Positions 7,845 to 12,350 of a stretch of DNA of 12,350 nt are shown here, one piece after another. Below the pieces are notes generated by a model that was not told the DNA's origin, ran no database searches, and saw only the letters and a list, made by a program, of their open reading frames with translations. The position numbers and the translations under genes are program-made. Origin of the DNA: Acanthamoeba lenticulata (Eukaryota; Discosea; Longamoebia; Acanthamoebidae); the NCBI GenBank assembly GCA_002179805.1, contig NAVB01001445.1, positions 1-12,350 on the forward strand, written 5' to 3'. Within the stretch, counting starts at the first letter, position 1. The number at the start of each line of letters is the position of its first letter.

Positions 7845-7850
7845 TTTATC
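7845..7850 (-). terminator. Possible poly(A) signal of the asparaginase gene
   Basis: Minus-strand GATAAA, about 37 nt after the asparaginase stop codon and 34 nt before the start codon of the ARM-SAM-RING gene. It is a variant hexamer, so support is limited. Confidence 0.3.
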
Positions 7851-7886
7851 ACTTTCCCGTACTTGCAGTATGCCCTGCGGGCCGCG

Positions 7887-9292
7887 TCATGTGCTCCGAC
7901 CTGGCACGTGCTCTGCCAGCAAGGTGAGGGTGACGATGAGCTTGAGGCGCGCCTGAAGCGGGTTGAGGTCTTCGTAGCCCGTCACGATGAAGCCTCGATC
8001 GGTGTACTTGCGCAGGCTGCCGCGGTAGTAGAAGTCGTCGTAGTTCTGCCCGAACGGGCACCTCGAAACGATGACGATTGGCAACCTGCAGACCACGTTC
8101 AGTTGCTCATAAGCAAGAATTAGAAGAACAGGAACGACTTTGTGCATGAGACACGTACTTGCTCGTCCACACCGGCGAGAGATGTTCAATGTACGAGTCT
8201 GGGATGGTGCCCGTGCCCATCCCGCTCAGGACCAACCCTGTACCACCCCGAACGACAATGAGCTACAGCCCACCATTGTCGTTGTTGATGTGCTCTTAAA
8301 GTGAGCGGTCGGCACCGTCGAGCGTGTGAAGGAGAGAGTCGGGTATGAGGAAGCTGCCACTGCCCAAGACGATGGGCCACACGAGGACCTTGTCTCGCAT
8401 CCGGAAGTCAGCGCTTCGGCACGACCACGATGCATCAACCGGTCGATGGGGGAACGGAGGCAAGGAGGAACAGTAGAAGAGCGGACGACCATTGCGTATC
8501 TGGCCGATCGGCCCGGCCGGCAGGGAGGAGAAGCTTCCGATCAGCTGTGAATCGAGCTTTTGCACGTAGCGAGCTGCATGAATCGCGTCGTTCATCACCA
8601 CCAACGTGCCCTGCAGGGTGACGATTCACTTATGAGTGCACGGTTGGGACTGCCACACGCTGGCAGCGAGGAGCAAACCAGGCCCTGAGCTCCGGCATCG
8701 ATGCAAACAGCCAAAGAATCGCGGATGTTGGCGTGGCCATCGTAGCCCAGCACGTCGTGCGGCTTCATGGCGCCGGTGACCACCACCGGACGGTTCAGCG
8801 CGTCGGTCGCCGGATCGATGAGCAGGTCCAGCGCAAAGGCTACTTCTTCCTGTGGGTGAACACTCATCAGACATCAGAAAAACAACCGCTGCTTTGGCCG
8901 TTTGTGGAGGAGACCATGCTGTCGGTGCCGCAGATGACGAGAAAGGCGCGGTAACGGCTGCGGTGCGCCACAATGGCGTCTCTGAGACCCAAGAGACCGT
9001 CCCAGTCCATGTAGACTCCGCTTCGGGCGACGACGTTCAGGACGTCCACCTTGAGCTGTTGTTGGTTCGGCCCCTCCATCGACACCGCCGAGGCCGCTTC
9101 GCCTGGCCCAGGAGGCGGAGAGGGGGCGTGGCGGAGCGCTGCCATGGAGGGGGCGTGCGCGAGGACCGGAGCGAGCAGGTCCGACGCGGAGACCACGACG
9201 GCCATCTTGCCTTCCACTGCCCTCTGTCCAATGGTGCCGCCACAGGCCAGTACCAACACGTCGCCGATAGCAGCTTCCTCCTCACCCGACAT
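7887..9292 (-). CDS. L-asparaginase, bacterial-type family (five exons)
   Basis: 373 residues from exons 9292-8915, 8849-8679, 8610-8316, 8237-8159 and 8085-7887, all in phase. The enzyme hydrolyses L-asparagine to aspartate and ammonia. The N-terminal LVLACGGTIGQ holds the first catalytic Thr (Thr20). LVICGTDSM holds the second Thr-Asp pair (Thr123, Asp124). PVVVTGAMK holds the Lys (Lys155), followed by DGHANIRDSL. These correspond to Thr12, Thr89, Asp90 and Lys162 of the E. coli type II enzyme. The C-terminal part has LVLSGMGTGTIPDSY, LPIVIVSRC and GYEDLNPLQARLKL, as in the second asparaginase domain. A Pro/Gly/Ala-rich insert (about residues 47-75) separates the first two motifs. No signal peptide is visible, so a cytosolic enzyme is likely. 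The third exon is open across its whole length and about the expected size, but its middle (PPFPHRPVDASWSCRS) is poorly conserved. Confidence 0.88.
8251..8283 (-). repeat. 10-bp perfect inverted repeat inside asparaginase intron 3
   Basis: Arms 8251-8260 and 8274-8283 (AACGACAATG and its exact reverse complement) flank a 13-nt loop. The hairpin lies in the 78-nt intron 8238-8315 and ends 11 nt from the 3' splice site, so in the pre-mRNA it would occupy nearly half of the intron. Confidence 0.8.
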
Positions 9293-9335
9293 GCTGCTAT
9301 TGTTGTTTTTAGTAAAATAAGTTTTTTAAATTCCA

Positions 9336-9341
9336 TTTATT
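9336..9341 (-). terminator. Poly(A) signal of the TTD14-like gene
   Basis: Minus-strand AATAAA, 30 nt after the stop codon at 9372 and 43 nt before the asparaginase start at 9292. The whole spacer is 79 nt and A/T-rich. Confidence 0.55.
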
Positions 9342-9371
9342 TGCAATTTATCTTTAAAGGATTAGCCTCCA

Positions 9372-10838
9372 TCACTTGACCTCAACAGCCTCCTTCGTGG
9401 GTTGCGCTTGGGCGGCAATGAGGTCATCGAGATAAGAGCACACCCTCTGCATCTTGCCTGCAAAGTCGGTCGAGTTGTCGGCCACGAACGTGCGCGTGTG
9501 CGCGATCCACGCCTGCCTCACCTGTTGCCGCACGGGAGTGTAAGCGGCCTGCCAGGCGGAGTGGCGTGTTTCTTAGGTACCTTCTCGTCGAGCTCGCGGG
9601 CCTGCTCGACCCCCTCGGTCCTCGCGGCGTTGTTGGTCGTCGTGTAGTAGCTCTCGGCGCCATTGGCCGCAGTCACCTGTTGGTTGGCCACGGTGAGCGT
9701 GTGAAAGGCAAGCAAAGCCAAGCGGCGAGGCGAAGAGCAGGACGACAGACCAGGTGCACGACGGCCGTGTATCTGTCCCGCAACTGCTTCTCCGTGAGGT
9801 CCATGTCCTGCAGCAGTTGCTTCCAGAAGGCGTGGGGCAGGTACGCCGAGATGTCCAGCGTCGCCTGTCACACAACAGCCAAGCAAGCATCAACATGTTG
9901 TAGTGTCGTCGTCCCATATTGATGGGCAAAGGCGATGGCAGTACCCTGTCCAGAAGGATGACGGTGGGCTTGTTCATGGCTGAAGCGATCTTCTTCATCG
10001 TCTCCTCGAGCTGCACCTGCGTCGTGAGGACCTGTCGCTCAAAGGCCATCAGCTGCGCCTCGTTCATCGTGGAGATGTTGGGCACGCCCGCTGTGCAAGC
10101 CCAGAACACCACCACCAATCGGTTGGTGAGCAACGTCATCATCACCGCCATAGCTATGACGGTGGCGAAGGACGGCCGCGCACCAGTGAAGACGAGGGTG
10201 GGCACTTCGGGCACGCAATAGACCTCATAGCCCTTGGCGCGGAAGTGCTTCGTGAGGGTGGCCAGTGCGGTGGACTTGCCGCCGCAGGGGCCACCAGTGA
10301 GTACAACCGTGTACACTTGGCTCTCTGTATGTGCGCGGGCGAGCGGCAAGGTGAGCTGCGGCCCGTGCTAGCTAAGCAGTCAGGGTTATACTGACTTGAG
10401 GAAGGGCTATCGAGGGCCCGCAGCTTGGTCATGTCAATCTCTCTAGAATCCTTGAGCTGCTTGATGATCTCAGCCTTCTTCTCGACTTCCTTGCCCCAGA
10501 TGATGTAACCGCTCGCTGTTCAGCGCCCCACCACGCATTAAGGTTGAGCGGGCTGGCCGCGTGCGGCGGGGTGCAGTGGCAAACGTACCGAGACCAAGAA
10601 CACAACCGAGCGTATATTCCAAGACGGATCTGTGCGAAGTGAGCACATCAAACTTGGGCTTGAGGGGCTGCTGTGCTTTGCCACGGATTGCGCTGCGAAT
10701 GAAATGGCCTGCCGATTAATCAGCAAGATTGCCTCCTGCACACTTTGCTCACGCCTCACGCGTACCGGCAGGCACGTGGCGCGTTCGGGCGAGACCGCAC
10801 CCTGCGTGCGAAAGTCCTTCCTTCAATGCAGACCTCAT
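9372..10838 (-). CDS. TTD14/NadR-like P-loop NTPase with N-terminal membrane segment
   Basis: 319 residues from exons 10838-10766, 10708-10589, 10515-10396, 10324-10184, 10090-9945, 9864-9751, 9676-9581 and 9521-9372; all phases match. Residues 106-319 match the AAA_28/NadR-type kinase-like domain of Drosophila TTD14: Walker A GGPCGGKS (115-122), a helix with NEAQLMAFERQ, Walker B VILLDR (Asp199), DISAYLPHAFWKQLL, then HLVTAANGAESYYTTTNNAART and DNSTDFAGKM. TTD14 proteins bind GTP/ATP-type nucleotides and act in membrane-protein transport; the usual C-terminal CYTH-like domain is absent here. The first 105 residues are different: an Arg-rich, acid-poor start (MRSALKEGLSHAG), a hydrophobic segment at about 56-71 (YTLGCVLGLASGYIIW) and a charged helix. 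This suggests a mitochondrial or other membrane anchor. Met93 could start a soluble form. The two halves are linked by the intron at 10325-10395 (donor GTCAGT). Confidence 0.83.
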
Positions 10839-11011
10839 CACTCCCGTTGGAATACAAACTGGTCGCCAGAACCGTAAACAACGAGATTTTGTTGCGTAAT
10901 CTCTGTCGACACGACTAGAAGATGCACTCTACTCCCCAGCAAGTTGAACGGGAGAGTTGCTTTACAGAAAACAATCAAAACAAAACGAGAGTTGTCATTG
11001 TGCTTTGGCTC

Positions 11012-12350
11012 TCAGCCCTTGATCCAGCGCAGACCTACAAAGGCGAGGACAAAGTAGAATATGATCATCGCCAGGAGAACCAGCGCGGCGCCCCAGATGG
11101 TGATGTAGTCGAGGCCCTCCTGGTCGATGACCTGCTGGCCCGAGGTAAGCGGGCACGAGCCGTTCACCAACTCGCCCGGGTCGCAGTGAAGCGTGAGTCC
11201 TGAGCAAGCCGAGCAAGTGTCAACTCATCATTGTCATCAGACTCTCCCATCAGCACAGCAGCAGCATACCTTGAAGCTCGTTGAGAGCAATGCCCGTGTA
11301 GGTGTACTTGACGAAGCTGAGCGCGTCTAGCCAGGCAAAGTAGCCCGGCAGGTTCTTGGGCGACAGGTAGTAGCTGCCATACAGACGGCAAATCTGTCCG
11401 TCCGCGACTCACGTGAGCCCGACGAGCAAAGAGCGCAGAGAGCGAGCGAGGGAAGGCCTGAACCTCGAGGATCAGCGGCAGGATGGTGATGGACAACGTG
11501 ACCGTGCGGCAGAAGGTCGAAACCACGAGGGCCAGCGCCGTGGCGGTAAGCGAGCACAGCTCCATGAAGACCACGAAGATGAAGAACTTGCCCGCGTCCG
11601 TCTGTGTCGCACCCGTCCTGGTCAGCCCGGTGGGCTACCACATTGGCCAGCAGCAGCATCAAACGCACCTGCAGGCCGACGAGGAAGTAGACGATGATGG
11701 AAAACAGGAGTGGGAAGACCATCTGCACGAGGACCTCGGCCGACATCTTCGCCACGTAGTAGGCCGACGCGTAGTACGTGCCGGCCGCTCGTTCACGTAA
11801 CACGATGAGGCGCTCCGATGGGACTGGTGAGGCGAGGTCAGCAAACCAAATCCAACATTTCGCGACGCGATGGCTTGGCGGGCGTACAAGAATTGATGAG
11901 GATGAGAGCGCTGAAGAAGCCTTGGTTGATGGAGACGAAGAAGAGCAGGGGCAGACGCTTCTTCTGGCCGGCCTGGTTGGTGCCGATTTGGAGGAAGACT
12001 GTGCCGATGAGGACGCCAAAGAGGACGGTCTGGATGAGCTGCGCGAGCAGGATCATGCGCGCCCGCAGGACGTTCTGCATGGACCGCAGGAACAAGTACC
12101 ACACCTGCGCGAACCACGAGGGCCGCGCAGGGAGGCTGCGCTCCTTGCCGCCCACTTCTCGGTCCTTCCTCAGCAGTTTTTTTTTCAACTTGTCCATCCT
12201 TCCGTTTTCGCCCTCGGGTGCTTCAACCTGAGGAGGCGCGTAGAGGAGACGGATCTTCTCAGCATTCTCCTCAGCCTCTTGAATATCCTCCTCCGTGTAC
12301 TGCCCCGGAGTGATCACATCCACTGCACTCAAGCGCCATCGTTGCGCATT
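11012..12350 (-). CDS. ABCG-type ABC transporter, C-terminal membrane domain (5' end missing)
   Basis: Partial: exons 12350 (or 12322)-11888, 11823-11669, 11601-11464, 11393-11270 and 11199-11012, about 350 residues. The ATP-binding domain lies outside the window. What is seen is the linker (VDVITPGQYTEEDIQEAEE, then a Lys/Glu-rich region) and the ABC2 membrane domain of the ABCG/WHITE half-transporter family: helices near RMILLAQLIQTVLFGVLIG, LLFFVSINQGFFSALILIN, VLVQMVFPLLFSIIVYFLVG, FFIFVVFMELCSLTATALA, TLSITILPLILE and LVLLAMIIFYFVLAFVGLRW. The conserved NSFPSERLIVLRERAAGTYY re-forms only after splicing across 11824-11887. The external loop before the last helix has two Cys (HCDPGEL and GSCPL), as in ABCG proteins. 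The family exports lipids, sterols or xenobiotics; the substrate cannot be told. The most upstream exon may start at 12322 after GAGTGCAG, or run past the window edge. Confidence 0.9.

Noticed and set aside
9424..9886. Two minus-strand open frames of 79 and 122 codons in the 3' part of the TTD14-like gene.
   Set aside because: They are out of phase with the conserved segments (HLVTAANGAESYY, DNSTDFAGKM), which are recovered only by the spliced model.
2550..12350. Bacterial-type operon or defence island, because of the tight same-strand spacing.
   Set aside because: Most of the genes need GT-AG introns to make their conserved domains, poly(A)-type hexamers lie between several of them, and no ribosome binding sites or defence genes are present.

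Overview
The window reads as nuclear DNA of a GC-rich, intron-dense, free-living amoeba; Acanthamoeba is the best guess. Three things point that way. The first gene has the tandem tyrosine-kinase-like / nucleotide-cyclase-like / kinase layout that is expanded in that genus. Coding exons are strongly G/C at third positions, while introns and spacers are A/T-richer. I placed 29 introns by hand; all are GT-AG, and 28 of them are 56-93 nt long. The species call is an inference; the eukaryotic call is secure.

Layout. Positions 62-2422 (+) hold the 3' part of a dual-kinase gene with a degenerate cyclase-like domain. Everything after it is on the minus strand, so transcription runs from high to low coordinates: an ABCG transporter C-terminal half (11012-12350, 5' end outside the window), a TTD14/NadR-like P-loop NTPase with an N-terminal membrane segment (9372-10838), an L-asparaginase (7887-9292), an ARM-SAM-RING protein (5380-7811), a NimA/PPOX-like flavin-binding protein (4164-5251), a small basic protein of unknown role (3493-4076) and an LRAT-type acyltransferase/hydrolase-fold protein (2550-3188). 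The LRAT gene and the kinase gene converge tail to tail.

Spacers between the minus-strand genes are only 75-304 nt, so the 3' UTR of one gene and the promoter of the next must share the same short stretch. The genes do not form a pathway: they look like a housekeeping, signalling and membrane mix that is packed tightly, not an operon or a defence island. For six of the seven minus-strand genes I chained exons until frame and phase agreed throughout; the LRAT gene reads as one exon. These six models are much longer than the single open frames. I saw no tRNA, rRNA, CRISPR array or transposon.

Points most worth a second look: the apparent membrane-anchored N-terminus of the TTD14-like NTPase, the ARM-SAM-RING architecture whose last intron can be read through inside the RING, the single outlier 370-nt intron with several inverted repeats, and a 10-bp perfect hairpin inside an asparaginase intron.
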